A stretch of 64,000 nt of DNA from Mycolicibacterium baixiangningiae (GCF_016313185.1 NZ_CP066218.1:3596001-3660000); one strand, 5' to 3'; counted from the stretch's first letter, positions 1-10,798 are shown. Numbers and translations are program-made. Notes: a model not told the origin generated them from the letters alone.

Positions 1-89
1 CGACATAGCCGACGTTTCGTTGGCGCCTGATCCCCTGCATGCCTGGGGATCCGGGTGCCCACGGGATCCGTAAGACCGAAAGGGTGTAC

Positions 90-1532
<1,443 letters not shown>

Positions 1533-1535
1533 TCC

Positions 1536-2627
1536 GTGCCGAAGCGTCCGAAGGTGCCGCCGCAGCGGGTGGTGCGCGCGGTCGATCGGATCCGCGCCGG
1601 CCTGCAGCAGCTGCACCGCTCGTCGGCGCCGGGCAATATCGCCCTGCTCGAACTGGCGACCGGCGCCTGGACGACCGCGGCGCTCTACACGGCCGCCAGG
1701 CTCGGAATCGCCGACCAGCTGGCGGCGGGTCCGAAGCGTGCCAACGACGTCGCCGCCCGGATCGGTGCGAACCCGGACGGGGTGTACCGGCTGATGCGCG
1801 CGCTGGCCAGCCGCGGCGTGCTCACGCAACGCGCCGACGGTTCGTTCGCGCTGACCCGCGTCGGTGAGGCCCTGCGCTCGGACGCCGACGGCTCACTTCG
1901 CGACATGGTGCTCTTCATCGGGCATCCGATTCGCTGGGCGGACTGGGGCAATCTCGAACACTCCGTGCGCACCGGCAGCACCGCGTTCTCAGAACTGCAC
2001 GGCCGGCCGTTCTTCGATTATCTCGAGACCGACCCGGAGTTCGCGGCGGTGTTCAACAACGCGATGACCGCGAGCAGCGGCCTTGCCGACGAGGTGGCAC
2101 TGGGCGCCTACGACTTCTCGGGGTTCGGTCTCGTGGTCGACGTGGGTGGCGGGCACGGCTCGGTGCTGAGCACGATCCTTCGCAGCGCTCCCGGGGCGCG
2201 CGGCGTGCTCTACGACCTGCCCGCGGTGGTGGCGAACGCCGGTCCGACATTCGACGCGGCCGGCGTCGCCGACCGGGCCTCGGCCACCGGGGGTTCATTC
2301 ATGGACTCGGTGCCCGACGGCGGCGACGCGTATGTGATGAAGAACATCATCCACGACTGGCTCGACGACGACGCGGTGCGGATCCTGCGCAACATCCGGA
2401 CCGCCATGGCAGCCAACGGCAAACTCCTGCTACTCGAGATGGTGCTGCCCGAGCGCGCCGACGCATTCATCGGACTGCTGCTCGATCTCGAGATGCTCGT
2501 CACCGCGGGCGGCCGGGAACGCACCCGCGGCGAGTACGCAAACCTGTTAGCACGGACTGGTTTCCGGCTCACCCGGGTGATCGACACGGTGACTCCCCTG
2601 TCGATCATCGAAGCCGAGCCCGTCTGA
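1536..2627 (+). CDS. SAM-dependent O-methyltransferase-like protein with dimerisation domain
   Basis: This 363-residue protein looks like a class I SAM-dependent methyltransferase of the acetylserotonin/hydroxyneurosporene O-methyltransferase family. An N-terminal winged-helix dimerisation domain spans about residues 30-115. The SAM-binding glycine loop VVDVGGGHG is near residue 200, and NIIHDW near 268 contains the histidine that acts as general base in this family. The GTG start lies 3 bp after the sigA stop, so the two are probably co-transcribed, and its own stop overlaps the next ATG by one base. M. tuberculosis has no counterpart at this position. The substrate cannot be told from sequence. 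Confidence 0.85.
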   Translation: MPKRPKVPPQRVVRAVDRIRAGLQQLHRSSAPGNIALLELATGAWTTAALYTAARLGIADQLAAGPKRANDVAARIGANPDGVYRLMRALASRGVLTQRADGSFALTRVGEALRSDADGSLRDMVLFIGHPIRWADWGNLEHSVRTGSTAFSELHGRPFFDYLETDPEFAAVFNNAMTASSGLADEVALGAYDFSGFGLVVDVGGGHGSVLSTILRSAPGARGVLYDLPAVVANAGPTFDAAGVADRASATGGSFMDSVPDGGDAYVMKNIIHDWLDDDAVRILRNIRTAMAANGKLLLLEMVLPERADAFIGLLLDLEMLVTAGGRERTRGEYANLLARTGFRLTRVIDTVTPLSIIEAEPV

Positions 2628-3028
2628 TGGGCGGCGACCGGGCCCATTTCGGATCCGGGTCTGAATTCGAAGCGCTGGTGGGCTATTCGCGCGCGGTGCG
2701 TATCGGCGACCAGGTGCTGGTGGCCGGCACCACCGGCGCGGGCGACGACATCGTCACGCAGACGCGAGACGCGTTGACGCGCATCGAAAGTGCGCTCACA
2801 CAGGCCGGCGCCTCGTTGTCAGATGTGGTGCGCACCCGCATGTTCGTCACCGACATCTCGCGCTGGCGCGACGTCGGGGCCGTGCACGCGGAGGTGTTCG
2901 GCGCCGTCCGTCCGGTGTCGACGATGGTCGAGGTCGCGGCGCTGATCTCCCCCGGCCTGTATGTCGAGATCGAGGTCGACGCTCACATCGTGAACGGCGC
3001 GAACGTGCCGTCGGGTCCCGGCCGATAG
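2627..3028 (+). CDS. RidA/YjgF/YER057c/UK114 family protein (Rv2704-like)
   Basis: This 133-residue protein has the RidA fold; family members form trimers that hydrolyse reactive enamine/imine intermediates made by PLP enzymes. The core signature RTRMFVTDI lies near residues 69-77 and the C-terminal YVEIEVDAH strand is intact. The start codon overlaps the methyltransferase stop (TGATG), indicating translational coupling. M. tuberculosis also has a RidA protein directly after sigA. Its 3' end overlaps the convergent DUF952 gene by 46 bp. Whether it has true deaminase activity is inference. Confidence 0.9.
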   Translation: MGGDRAHFGSGSEFEALVGYSRAVRIGDQVLVAGTTGAGDDIVTQTRDALTRIESALTQAGASLSDVVRTRMFVTDISRWRDVGAVHAEVFGAVRPVSTMVEVAALISPGLYVEIEVDAHIVNGANVPSGPGR

Positions 3029-3354
3029 GGTGTGACAGCTCTCACGGCCGCCGCGGGCAGCGGTCCGTACAGGTGCGGGAACTTCATCGCCTCGGGATCC
3101 GTTGGAACACCAGGTTCCCAGCGCACCGGGTCAAACAGGCGGTCCGGATCGATGTGGAGCAGCACCAGATCGGTTCGGCCGGCGAAGAGTCGGTTGGCCG
3201 GAAGGTGAACCTGCTGGAGTGTCGACAGATGGACGAAACCGGCACTCGCGAGCGAGTCGGGACAGTGTTCGCCGTCGGCTGAAATCGCCTTCCAGTCGTC
3301 TGCACTGCACAAGTGCACGAGGACAGGTGGTTTCGGGGTCGAATGTGGGTACAT
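2983..3354 (-). CDS. DUF952 family protein
   Basis: This ~123-residue protein carries a DUF952 domain (VLVHLCS near the start, GFVHLSTLQQV in the middle, FPHLYGPLP near the end). DUF952 proteins have a small ADP-ribosyltransferase-like fold and no firmly assigned function. I start it at the ATG at 3354 because everything upstream in the longer open frame is unlike the family. A GTG 12 codons further in is an alternative, and no convincing ribosome-binding site decides between them. It converges on and overlaps the end of the RidA gene. Confidence 0.8.
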   Translation of the reverse strand: MYPHSTPKPPVLVHLCSADDWKAISADGEHCPDSLASAGFVHLSTLQQVHLPANRLFAGRTDLVLLHIDPDRLFDPVRWEPGVPTDPEAMKFPHLYGPLPAAAVRAVTPYRPGPDGTFAPFTM

Positions 3355-3505
3355 ACGTCTAGCCTGCAGGGCCGGCAACCGGAGTTCGCGTGAGACACGA
3401 CACACCGGTGAACCCCTAGGGAACAAGGCCGGAACCGAATGTGTCTGACAGAGTGAACAGTGAGAGGGCGAACCGCCCGCTCGCAGAAGAGGAAACGGAG
3501 GAGCC

Positions 3506-3697
3506 ATGACCGCAACTCTGACCAGCCCCGAACTCACCCGGGCTGATCGCTGCGATCGCTGCGGTGCCGCGGCGCGCGTGCGTGCGAAGCTGCCCTCCGG
3601 CGCGGAACTGCTGTTCTGCCAGCACCATGCCAACGAGCACGAAGCCAAGCTGGTCGCGTTGGCCGCGGTCCTCGAAGTGAGCCCCGCCGACGCCTAG
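3506..3697 (+). CDS. Small zinc-ribbon-like protein (DUF7455 type)
   Basis: This 63-residue actinobacterial small protein has a CDRCGAAARVRA motif near residues 17-28 and a later FCQHHANEHEAKL stretch. Together they supply Cys/His ligands that probably bind one zinc ion. GGAGGA precedes the ATG at good spacing. The family is widespread in actinobacteria next to sigma-factor genes and has no assigned role. It stands alone between the DUF952 gene, which is divergent, and the BrkB-type membrane protein. The family number is given from memory. Confidence 0.85.
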   Translation: MTATLTSPELTRADRCDRCGAAARVRAKLPSGAELLFCQHHANEHEAKLVALAAVLEVSPADA

Positions 3698-3759
3698 TCC
3701 ACCACGACGATCAGCCATTCTGGGCGTTCACGCCTGTCGTCAGTAATGCTGGTCTGGTC

Positions 3760-4737
3760 ATGACCGACCAGCGCCCGCCGGTAAAGCCGTCCCGCCACCA
3801 CGTTCGCCATATCGTTGTCCGCACTCTGTCGAAGAGTTGGGACGACTCGATCTTCTCTGAGTCGGCCCAGGCGGCGTTCTGGTGCGCGCTGTCGTTGCCG
3901 CCGCTGTTGCTGGGCATGCTCGGCAGCCTGGCCTACATCGCGCCGGTGTTCGGTCCGGATGTCCTGCCGGCGATCGAGAACCAGCTGATCAAGACGGCGG
4001 ACAGCTTCTTCTCGTCGAACGTCGTCAACGAGATCATCGAGCCGACGGTGCGCGACATCGTCAAGGGTGCGCGCGGCGAGGTGGTGTCGCTGGGCTTCGT
4101 GATCTCGCTGTGGGCGGGCTCGTCGGCGATCTCGGCGTTCGTCGACTCGATCGTGGAGGCCCACGACCAGACGCCCCTGCGGCATCCGGTGCGGCAGCGC
4201 TTCTACGCGCTGGGGCTGTACGTGATCATGCTGGTGCTCGCGATCGCGACTGCGCCGCTGCTCGTGCTGGGCCCCCGCAAGATCGCCGAGTTCATCCCCG
4301 ACGACTGGGACGGCGTGCTGGGGTTCGGCTACTGGCCCACGCTCTTCGTCGGCCTGATGGTCGCGATGAACATCCTCTACCGGGTGTCACTGCCCAAACC
4401 ACTGCCGACACACCGCCTGATCCTGGGGTCGGTGCTGGCGACGGTGGTCTTCCTGGTCACCACGCTGGGGCTGCGGGTGTACCTCACATGGATCACCAGC
4501 ACCGGCTACACCTACGGCGCGCTGGCGACGCCTATCGCGTTCCTGTTGTTCGCGTTCTTCCTCGGCTTCGCGATCATGATCGGCGCCGAACTCAACGCCG
4601 CCATCGAAGAACAGTGGCCGGCGCCGAGCACCCACGCCCGGCGGGTGAGGGGGTGGCTGGAGGGCAAAGCCGCCTCCGGCCCGGGCTCCACGTCCGCCGC
4701 GGCGCCGGGCACATCGGACGAGCCGGCTACGTCTTGA
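3760..4737 (+). CDS. YihY/BrkB-family inner membrane protein (Rv2707-like)
   Basis: This 325-residue polytopic membrane protein has about six hydrophobic segments (for example around residues 40-65, 110-125, 145-170, 185-205, 225-245 and 255-280) and a Pro/Ala/Ser-rich tail. The pattern matches the YihY/BrkB family, once misannotated as RNase BN; its molecular function is unresolved. Position between a small zinc-ribbon gene and a convergent DUF3039 gene matches Rv2707. The last 11 bases overlap the DUF3039 gene. Confidence 0.88.
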   Translation: MTDQRPPVKPSRHHVRHIVVRTLSKSWDDSIFSESAQAAFWCALSLPPLLLGMLGSLAYIAPVFGPDVLPAIENQLIKTADSFFSSNVVNEIIEPTVRDIVKGARGEVVSLGFVISLWAGSSAISAFVDSIVEAHDQTPLRHPVRQRFYALGLYVIMLVLAIATAPLLVLGPRKIAEFIPDDWDGVLGFGYWPTLFVGLMVAMNILYRVSLPKPLPTHRLILGSVLATVVFLVTTLGLRVYLTWITSTGYTYGALATPIAFLLFAFFLGFAIMIGAELNAAIEEQWPAPSTHARRVRGWLEGKAASGPGSTSAAAPGTSDEPATS

Positions 4738-4963
4738 GCGCTTCGAATATCCGCTTGCAGTCGGGGCAGACCGGAGAACCAGGCTTGGCCGACTTCGTCA
4801 CCGGGAACACCTCACCGCACAGCGCGACGACGTGCGTTCCCATCACGGCGCTTTCGGCGATCTTGTCCTTCTTGACGTAGTGGAAGAACTTGGGAGTGTC
4901 GTTGTCCGTCCCGTCATCGACACGTTCGTCGGTGTCGGTGCGCTCGATCGTCTGCGTCTGCAT
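4727..4963 (-). CDS. DUF3039 domain protein (Rv2708c-like)
   Basis: This 78-residue protein has an acidic, variable N-terminus followed by the DUF3039 core: FFHYVKKDKI near 27-36, a cysteine in VVALCGEVF and a CPDCKRIF motif near the C-terminus. The three cysteines and conserved histidines suggest a metal site, which is inference. The family is restricted to actinobacteria and uncharacterised. It overlaps the end of the upstream membrane-protein gene on the other strand, as at the equivalent M. tuberculosis locus. Confidence 0.88.
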   Translation of the reverse strand: MQTQTIERTDTDERVDDGTDNDTPKFFHYVKKDKIAESAVMGTHVVALCGEVFPVTKSAKPGSPVCPDCKRIFEALKT

Positions 4964-5040
4964 GCATACATTGTGCCCGGCAATCAGTCGGTAAGAAATG
5001 CGGCGGGCACACCGGACCCGAGGTGTGGAACAGTGGAGGT

Positions 5041-5442
5041 ATGAAACACGGCCCCGAGCTGAGTTTCGACGACGAGGGTCAGCCAGTTCTGATCACCCGT
5101 GCTGCTCCGGCGTACGAGGAGCAGCACCGTGCCCGCGTCCGGAAGTACCTGACGCTGATGTCGTTTCGCATTCCCGCCCTCATCCTGGCGGCGGTTGCCT
5201 ACAGCATCTGGGAGAACGGTCTCCTCTCGCTGGGAATCATCGTGTTGTCGATTCCGTTGCCGTGGATGGCCGTCCTGATCGCCAACGACCGGCCTCCCCG
5301 GCGCGCCGAGGAGCCCCGGCGTTTCGACCGCAATCGGCGAATCCCGCTGTTCCCCACCGCAGAACGTCCCGCGCTCGAGTACCCCGTCCGGCCCGCACCG
5401 CAACCGGACATCGAGGGCGAGGACGTCGACCCTCCACGCTGA
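5041..5442 (+). CDS. DUF3099 membrane protein (Rv2709-like)
   Basis: This 133-residue protein has two transmembrane segments (about residues 46-62 and 65-82) flanked by an N-terminal LITRAAPAYEEQ segment and a basic, Pro/Arg-rich cytoplasmic tail, the layout of DUF3099 proteins. Function is unknown. The start is uncertain: GGAGG sits only one base before the ATG at 5041, too close for normal use, and a GTG at 5023 would add six residues. It lies directly upstream of sigB, as Rv2709 does, but sigB has its own promoter in the gap. Confidence 0.85.
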   Translation: MKHGPELSFDDEGQPVLITRAAPAYEEQHRARVRKYLTLMSFRIPALILAAVAYSIWENGLLSLGIIVLSIPLPWMAVLIANDRPPRRAEEPRRFDRNRRIPLFPTAERPALEYPVRPAPQPDIEGEDVDPPR

Positions 5443-5526
5443 CCGTCGCGATCGGCCATTCTCAGCACATTCTCAGGTCGTCACCGAAAAAGCGCTGATC
5501 AAGACGTGTGAGACAGGCGATACGTG

Positions 5527-5552
5527 GGAACTACTCACGGCACTTGAACGTT
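5527..5552 (+). promoter_or_regulatory. ECF-type (SigE/SigH-like) promoter of sigB
   Basis: GGAAC at 5527-5531 and GTT at 5550-5552 are separated by 18 bases, the spacing and sequence of mycobacterial SigE/SigH/SigL-dependent promoters. sigB begins 37 bp downstream, leaving a short leader that contains AGGAGG. Transcription of M. tuberculosis sigB from such a promoter is established; use here is inferred from the match. Confidence 0.75.
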
Positions 5553-5589
5553 GAAGCTCATGACAGACCGAGCTGATCAGGAGGCCGTC

Positions 5590-6549
5590 ATGGCAAATGC
5601 CACCACAAGCCGTTTCGATAGCGATCTGGACGCTCAGAGCCCGGCCGCTGACCTGGTGCGCGTGTACCTAAACGGCATCGGCAAAACGGCCCTGCTGAAC
5701 GCCGCGGACGAAGTCGAGCTGGCCAAGCGCATCGAGGCGGGGCTCTACGCCCAGCACCTGTTGAGCACCAAGAAGCGGCTCGGCGAGGCCCGCAAGCGCG
5801 ATCTGGCTTCGGTGGTACGTGACGGTGAGGCCGCGCGGCGTCATCTGCTGGAGGCCAACCTGCGCCTGGTGGTGTCGCTGGCCAAGCGGTACACGGGTCG
5901 CGGAATGCCACTGCTGGACCTGATCCAGGAGGGGAACCTGGGTCTGATCCGCGCGATGGAGAAGTTCGACTACACCAAGGGCTTCAAGTTCTCGACGTAC
6001 GCGACGTGGTGGATCCGTCAGGCCATCACCCGCGGGATGGCCGACCAGAGCCGCACCATCCGGCTCCCGGTCCACCTCGTCGAACAGGTCAACAAGCTGG
6101 CCCGGATCAAGCGCGAGATGCACCAGAACCTCGGCCGCGAGGCCACCGACGAGGAACTTGCCGAGGAGTCGGGCATCCCCGCCGAGAAGATCGCCGATCT
6201 GCTCGAGCACAGCCGGGACCCGGTGAGCCTGGACATGCCCGTCGGTAGCGACGAAGAGGCGCCCCTCGGGGACTTCATCGAGGACGCCGAGGCGATGTCC
6301 GCCGAGAACGCGGTCATCTCGGAGCTGCTGCACACCGACATCCGGCACGTGCTCGCCACCCTCGACGAGCGTGAGCAGCAGGTGATCCGGCTCCGCTTCG
6401 GTCTCGACGACGGCCAGCCCCGCACGCTCGACCAGATCGGCAAGCTCTTCGGGCTGTCGCGCGAGCGGGTCCGCCAGATCGAGCGCGAAGTGATGTCCAA
6501 GCTGCGCAATGGCGAACGCGCCGACCGGTTGCGCTCCTACGCGAGCTGA
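5590..6549 (+). CDS. sigB: Stress-response sigma factor SigB
   Basis: This is the non-essential group 2 sigma-70 factor paralogous to SigA, active in stress and stationary phase. The 319-residue product lacks the long SigA N-terminal extension. Region 2 motifs LLDLIQEGN (about 107) and TYATWWIRQ (about 136) and the region 4 helix-turn-helix [10 protein letters not shown] (about 288) are all present. I chose the ATG at 5590 (MANATTS) because AGGAGG lies 5 bases upstream and homologues begin there. A longer in-frame ATG at 5551 overlaps the -10 element of the ECF-type promoter. A strong hairpin terminator follows. Confidence 0.97.
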   Translation: MANATTSRFDSDLDAQSPAADLVRVYLNGIGKTALLNAADEVELAKRIEAGLYAQHLLSTKKRLGEARKRDLASVVRDGEAARRHLLEANLRLVVSLAKRYTGRGMPLLDLIQEGNLGLIRAMEKFDYTKGFKFSTYATWWIRQAITRGMADQSRTIRLPVHLVEQVNKLARIKREMHQNLGREATDEELAEESGIPAEKIADLLEHSRDPVSLDMPVGSDEEAPLGDFIEDAEAMSAENAVISELLHTDIRHVLATLDEREQQVIRLRFGLDDGQPRTLDQIGKLFGLSRERVRQIEREVMSKLRNGERADRLRSYAS

Positions 6550-6570
6550 ACCACACCCCATCGAACAGTC

Positions 6571-6604
6571 AATGTGCCCGCCGGGTCACCCCGGCGGGCA
6601 CATT
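6571..6604 (+). terminator. Hairpin terminator after sigB
   Basis: A perfect 15-bp inverted repeat (arms 6571-6585 and 6590-6604) encloses the 4-base loop TCAC. No uridine tract follows, which is normal for mycobacterial terminators. It lies 21 bp after the sigB stop and isolates sigB from ideR. Confidence 0.85.
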
Positions 6605-6709
6605 GTCGTCAACCCCACAACGGGTGAGTGTGTCGTCACCGATGAAGCCCGCGGATGAAGCGGCTCAACCGGTAGACTCGACCACGACAGAGGTCTTGAG
6701 AGGCGCCGA

Positions 6710-7405
6710 ATGAACGATCTGGTCGATACCACTGAGATGTACCTGCGCACCATTTACGACCTCGAGGAAGAGGGCGTGGTGCCGCTGCGTGCGCGCATCG
6801 CCGAGCGCCTCGACCAAAGCGGTCCGACGGTGAGCCAGACGGTGTCGCGCATGGAGCGCGACGGGCTGCTCCAGGTTGCCGGTGACCGGCATCTGGAGTT
6901 GACCGAAAAGGGTCGTGCGCTGGCCATTGCCGTCATGCGTAAGCACCGGCTCGCCGAGCGCCTGCTGGTCGACGTGATCGGCCTGCCGTGGGAGGAAGTA
7001 CACGCCGAAGCCTGCCGCTGGGAGCACGTGATGAGCGAGGACGTCGAACGGCGTCTCGTCCAGGTGCTCGACAATCCGACCACCTCCCCCTTCGGCAACC
7101 CGATCCCCGGTCTGTCCGAACTCGGCCTCGACCGGTCGGAGTCGCGGACCGAAGCGGTCAACCTCGTGCGGCTCACCGAACTGCCGGCCGGCATGCCCGT
7201 CGCGGTCGTGGTCCGCCAGCTGACCGAACACGTGCAGGGCGACGCCGACCTCATCGCCCGGCTCAAGGATGCCGGTGTCGTGCCCAACGCACGCGTCACC
7301 GTCGAGTCCGCCCACCACGGCGGCGTGAACATCGTCATCCCGGGCCACGAACAGGTCGAGTTGCCGCACCACATGGCCCACGCGGTCAAGGTCGAGAAGG
7401 TCTAA
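6710..7405 (+). CDS. ideR: Iron-dependent transcriptional repressor IdeR (DtxR family)
   Basis: IdeR is the ferrous-iron-responsive regulator that represses siderophore genes and activates iron storage. The 231-residue protein has an N-terminal winged helix-turn-helix (about 25-50), a dimerisation domain and a C-terminal SH3-like domain. All first-domain metal ligands are visible: Met10, Cys102, Glu105 and His106 for one site, and His79, Glu83 and His98 for the other. GAGAGG precedes the ATG, and TAGACT at 6673-6678 is a plausible -10 element giving a short leader. The sigB-ideR order is conserved in mycobacteria. Its stop overlaps that of the convergent DUF4192 gene by 4 bp. Confidence 0.97.
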   Translation: MNDLVDTTEMYLRTIYDLEEEGVVPLRARIAERLDQSGPTVSQTVSRMERDGLLQVAGDRHLELTEKGRALAIAVMRKHRLAERLLVDVIGLPWEEVHAEACRWEHVMSEDVERRLVQVLDNPTTSPFGNPIPGLSELGLDRSESRTEAVNLVRLTELPAGMPVAVVVRQLTEHVQGDADLIARLKDAGVVPNARVTVESAHHGGVNIVIPGHEQVELPHHMAHAVKVEKV

Positions 7406-8448
7406 CCCGCGCGTCGCCGTATCTGCCGGCGCCGCGGCAACCGCACACCCAACTGCTCGGCCAGCCGGTAACCGGTGACGGCCAGTTCCCGGATCTGCTC
7501 CGGACGCATCCCCGACTGCAGCGCCTGATCCAGCATGCTCGCCATCCGGTGGACCGGATCGATGCGCAGGGCGGCGTCCAGCGACACCCCGGCCAGCGGA
7601 CCATCTCCACGCGCGTAGGCGGAGTACGCCAGCAGCACCAGCGCCTCCGTGCGCCACGGCGCGGGCAGGATGCGGGCCAGCGACACCCACAGCGCCTCGG
7701 CCCGGTCGGCGTCCTCCCCCACTGCGAGCGCGAACAGCGTGTCGCGCACGCGTACGTCCCGCAGGGCGCAGCCCACCCGCACCGCGACCTCGTCGGCCAG
7801 CTGCCCCCCGTCGGCGACATGCGCTGCCGCGGCCCGCGCCTCGCCGATCGCCGCGCAGGCCTCGGCGTCCGACATCGGCGAGCAGCGCTGGGCGGTCGCC
7901 GCGACCGCGTCCGCCAACGCCGCACTGCGCAGCGGGTCGGCCGCGATCACCGCCTGGAGTTCGGCACGGCCGGTGTAGAGCCGGCGCCCGTCGAGTACCG
8001 CGGCCACCGCCAGCGGCGACGCCGAGGGATCCTCGATCACACCGCCACGGCCGCACCCGTCCGCGCAGTGCCAGCGCCCGCCCGCCGCGACACGGTCGAC
8101 GACGTGGGCGCCGAGCAGGTCGATGCCCCAGGAGGCCAGTTCCTCCATCAGCAGTTCGGCGAGCTCGCGGTAGTCGTCGTTGCAGGGGTGGCAGCCCGCA
8201 CCGTGTTCGTCGACGACCACGGCGACCGCGCCCTCGGGTTGCGCGGCAGCGGCCACTTCGGCGAGGTGGGCGACCTGCTCGGACATGTCCTCGGACAGAT
8301 CGATCCGCAGGACACATCCGAGATCGCCACGGTCCATGGTGAGCAGTACCAGGGACATCTCGGGCACGAAGCCCAGGACGGCGGGCACGGCAGCGATCAG
8401 CGAGCCCGGGCGGTCGAGTTCGAATCCGGAGTAATGCGATGTCGTCAT
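7402..8448 (-). CDS. DUF4192 domain protein (Rv2712c-like)
   Basis: This 348-residue soluble protein shows the DUF4192 pattern: an opening PGSLIAAVPAVLGFVP segment, a VVDEHG segment near residue 98 and a C-terminal helical half containing LLAYSAYARGDGPLAG near 270-285, typical of these actinobacterial proteins. The function is unknown. The last residues are arginine-rich. Its position convergent with ideR matches Rv2712c. The start is the ATG at 8448, with no upstream in-frame alternative that looks like the family. Confidence 0.85.
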   Translation of the reverse strand: MTTSHYSGFELDRPGSLIAAVPAVLGFVPEMSLVLLTMDRGDLGCVLRIDLSEDMSEQVAHLAEVAAAAQPEGAVAVVVDEHGAGCHPCNDDYRELAELLMEELASWGIDLLGAHVVDRVAAGGRWHCADGCGRGGVIEDPSASPLAVAAVLDGRRLYTGRAELQAVIAADPLRSAALADAVAATAQRCSPMSDAEACAAIGEARAAAAHVADGGQLADEVAVRVGCALRDVRVRDTLFALAVGEDADRAEALWVSLARILPAPWRTEALVLLAYSAYARGDGPLAGVSLDAALRIDPVHRMASMLDQALQSGMRPEQIRELAVTGYRLAEQLGVRLPRRRQIRRRAG

Positions 8449-8544
8449 GCCTCGAACAGTGGCCGCACACCCCGTCAGCCCGACCGCTGTTACGCCTCCG
8501 CAGACCTCATCTGGGGATGAATTCCCCGCTGGGGAGACCGCCTG

Positions 8545-9234
8545 TCACCGCGCGCCACGGCGCACACTGCTCAGCGCGTCGGTGAACAGGACGTCGAGCG
8601 CCGAGGTGTCCGGAGCCGAGCCGCCGTCGTTGTTGAGCCACGCGGCGGTCAGCCGCACATCGTCGATCTGGGCGCTCAGGGTGAGCACCCGCACCGGCGG
8701 CTCGGTGGACCGGCGGATCGTGGCCTCGCTGGCCAGGGAGTCGTCGGCATCAACCGGCGGGGCGGGCAGCAGGACGGTCTCGACGCTGGTCATCACCTCG
8801 CCGGCCGTGGCGGTGACCGACGGGCAGCGGTCGAGCTGGGCGCGACGATCGGCCAGCGCCGTTCCGGTGCGGGTGAGGATCACGGTCAGCGCGGCACCGG
8901 TGTCGGAGTCGACCCCCTGTGCGGCGACCGCGTTGCGGGGTCCCGTGCCCACCGGCGACGGTGCGCATCCGGCCGGGCCGACCACAGCGCCCGGCGGGAC
9001 CCCGTCGACACCGGCGACGGCCTCACCGGTCGCCTGCGGATCGAGCACCGCCGCGCGGTACGGCGCGGGGAACCGGGACGGTTCGACCAGCACGTCGGCC
9101 AGCTCCACGGGCATCCCGCTGTCCACCGCCGCCGTCCCGTCGGTCGTGCGCACACAGCCGCACAGCAACGCGCACGCAAGCATCACGGCACCTGGTGCGA
9201 CACCTCGCACGAGCACGCCGTTCATCGCGGTCAT
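8545..9234 (-). CDS. Predicted secreted lipoprotein, function unknown
   Basis: This 229-residue protein has a basic/hydrophobic N-terminus ending in a lipobox (LLCGC, cysteine near residue 27), so it is probably acylated and anchored outside the membrane. The mature part has one conserved-looking CxP cysteine pair (GCAPSP, RCPS) and resembles mycobacterial DUF5642-type lipoproteins, a guess from overall look. It is not present at this position in M. tuberculosis. It is divergent from sthA, sharing a ~110 bp intergenic region. ATG at 9234 and a second ATG three codons later are both possible starts. Confidence 0.7.
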   Translation of the reverse strand: MTAMNGVLVRGVAPGAVMLACALLCGCVRTTDGTAAVDSGMPVELADVLVEPSRFPAPYRAAVLDPQATGEAVAGVDGVPPGAVVGPAGCAPSPVGTGPRNAVAAQGVDSDTGAALTVILTRTGTALADRRAQLDRCPSVTATAGEVMTSVETVLLPAPPVDADDSLASEATIRRSTEPPVRVLTLSAQIDDVRLTAAWLNNDGGSAPDTSALDVLFTDALSSVRRGAR

Positions 9235-9346
9235 CGTCTCACCGGGGCGCCATCGCGACGCTCAGGCGCGCGGTGCTGGAGTGTTCACGAACTGTTGACG
9301 CGGGCCGGCATGCGGGAACGCCCGTTGCGGCGTAGACCTTGTTGCC

Positions 9347-10762
9347 ATGGGTTCCATGCAGGAATACGACCTCGTCGTGATCGGATCGGGGCCGGGCGGG
9401 CAGAAGGCGGCGATTGCCGCGGCCAAGCTCGGCAAGTCGGTCGCGGTGATCGAACGGGGCCGGATGCTCGGCGGCGTGTGCGTCAACACCGGCACGATTC
9501 CATCGAAAACTTTGCGCGAAGCGGTGGTCTACCTGACCGGCCTGAGCCAGCGGGAACTGTACGGATCCAGCTACCGCGTCAAGGACAAGATCACGCCCGC
9601 CGACCTGCTGGCGCGCACCCAGCACGTGATCGGCAAGGAGATCGACGTGGTGCGCTCGCAGCTGATGCGCAACCGCATCGAGCTCTACACCGGGCACGCG
9701 CGCTTCGTCGACGAGCACACGCTGCTGGTGGATGATCCCAACCGCGCCGAGCGCATCACCGTCAGCGGCCGCTACGTCGTGATCGCGACCGGCACCAAAC
9801 CGGCCCGTCCCGCCGGCATCGAGTTCGACGAGGACCGGGTGCTGGACTCAGACGGGATCCTGGACCTGAAGATCATCCCGTCGTCGATGGTGGTGGTGGG
9901 TGCCGGGGTGATCGGCATCGAGTACGCGTCGATGTTCGCCGCCCTGGGCACGAAGGTGACCGTGGTCGAGAAGCGCGACGCGATGCTCGACTTCTGCGAT
10001 CCCGAGGTCGTCGAGGCGCTGCGGTTCCATCTGCGCGACCTGGCCGTCACGTTCCGCTTCGGCGAGGAGGTCACCGCTGTGGACGTCGGCTCGGCAGGCA
10101 CGGTCACCACGCTGGCCAGCGGCAAGCAGATCCCCGCCGAGACCGTCATGTACTCGGCGGGCCGGCAGGGCCAGACCGATCACCTCGACCTGGAGAACGC
10201 CGGTCTGGAGGCCGACAACCGCGGCCGGATCTTCGTCGACGACAACTACCGCACCAAGGTCGACCACATCTACGCCGTCGGCGACGTGATCGGGTTCCCG
10301 GCGCTGGCCGCGACGTCGATGGATCAGGGCCGGCTCGCGGCCTACCACGCGTTCGGCGAACCGGCCAAGGGGATGACCGAGATCCAGCCGATCGGCATCT
10401 ACTCCATTCCGGAGGTGTCCTACGTCGGAGCGACGGAGGTCGAACTGACCAAGGCCTCCGTGCCCTACGAGGTGGGGGTGTCGCGATACCGCGAACTGGC
10501 CCGGGGGCAGATCGCCGGCGACTCCTACGGCATGCTCAAGCTGCTGGTGTCCACCGAGGATCTGCGTTTGCTCGGCGTACACATCTTCGGGACCAACGCC
10601 ACCGAGATGGTGCACATCGGACAGGCCGTGATGGGATGCGGCGGCACGGTCGAGTACCTCGTCGACGCCGTCTTCAACTACCCGACCTTTTCGGAGGCCT
10701 ACAAGGTCGCCGCGCTCGACGTGATGAACAAGCTTCGGGCGCTGAGCCAGTTCCGCTCCTGA
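9347..10762 (+). CDS. sthA: Soluble pyridine nucleotide transhydrogenase (Si-specific)
   Basis: SthA is an FAD enzyme that transfers hydride between NADPH and NAD+, balancing the two pools. The 471-residue protein has the flavoprotein disulfide-reductase layout: an FAD loop GSGPGG at residues 13-18, an NAD(P) loop GAGVIG near 184, an FAD segment IYAVGDVIG near 307 and a dimerisation domain. The active-site motif reads GGVCVNTGT with one cysteine instead of the CxxxxC redox pair, which is diagnostic of SthA rather than lipoamide dehydrogenase. TAGACC ends 8 bp before the ATG, so the transcript may be leaderless; ATG at 9356 is an alternative start. Confidence 0.96.
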   Translation: MGSMQEYDLVVIGSGPGGQKAAIAAAKLGKSVAVIERGRMLGGVCVNTGTIPSKTLREAVVYLTGLSQRELYGSSYRVKDKITPADLLARTQHVIGKEIDVVRSQLMRNRIELYTGHARFVDEHTLLVDDPNRAERITVSGRYVVIATGTKPARPAGIEFDEDRVLDSDGILDLKIIPSSMVVVGAGVIGIEYASMFAALGTKVTVVEKRDAMLDFCDPEVVEALRFHLRDLAVTFRFGEEVTAVDVGSAGTVTTLASGKQIPAETVMYSAGRQGQTDHLDLENAGLEADNRGRIFVDDNYRTKVDHIYAVGDVIGFPALAATSMDQGRLAAYHAFGEPAKGMTEIQPIGIYSIPEVSYVGATEVELTKASVPYEVGVSRYRELARGQIAGDSYGMLKLLVSTEDLRLLGVHIFGTNATEMVHIGQAVMGCGGTVEYLVDAVFNYPTFSEAYKVAALDVMNKLRALSQFRS

Positions 10763-10798
10763 AGGTTCGGTTCGCCCCGGCGCCGACGGGGCATGCTG

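Noticed and set aside
5668..6561. 297-codon frame antisense to sigB
   Set aside because: It mirrors a highly conserved sigma-factor gene and has no ribosome-binding site or recognisable fold.
6641..6661. Direct repeat GATGAAGC upstream of ideR as an operator
   Set aside because: Two 8-bp copies 13 bases apart are noticeable, but they are not a known site and could be chance.
6665..8470. 601-codon minus-strand frame across ideR and the DUF4192 gene
   Set aside because: It is antisense to ideR and in a different frame from the DUF4192 gene; its composition is shadow-like (runs of Arg and Gly).
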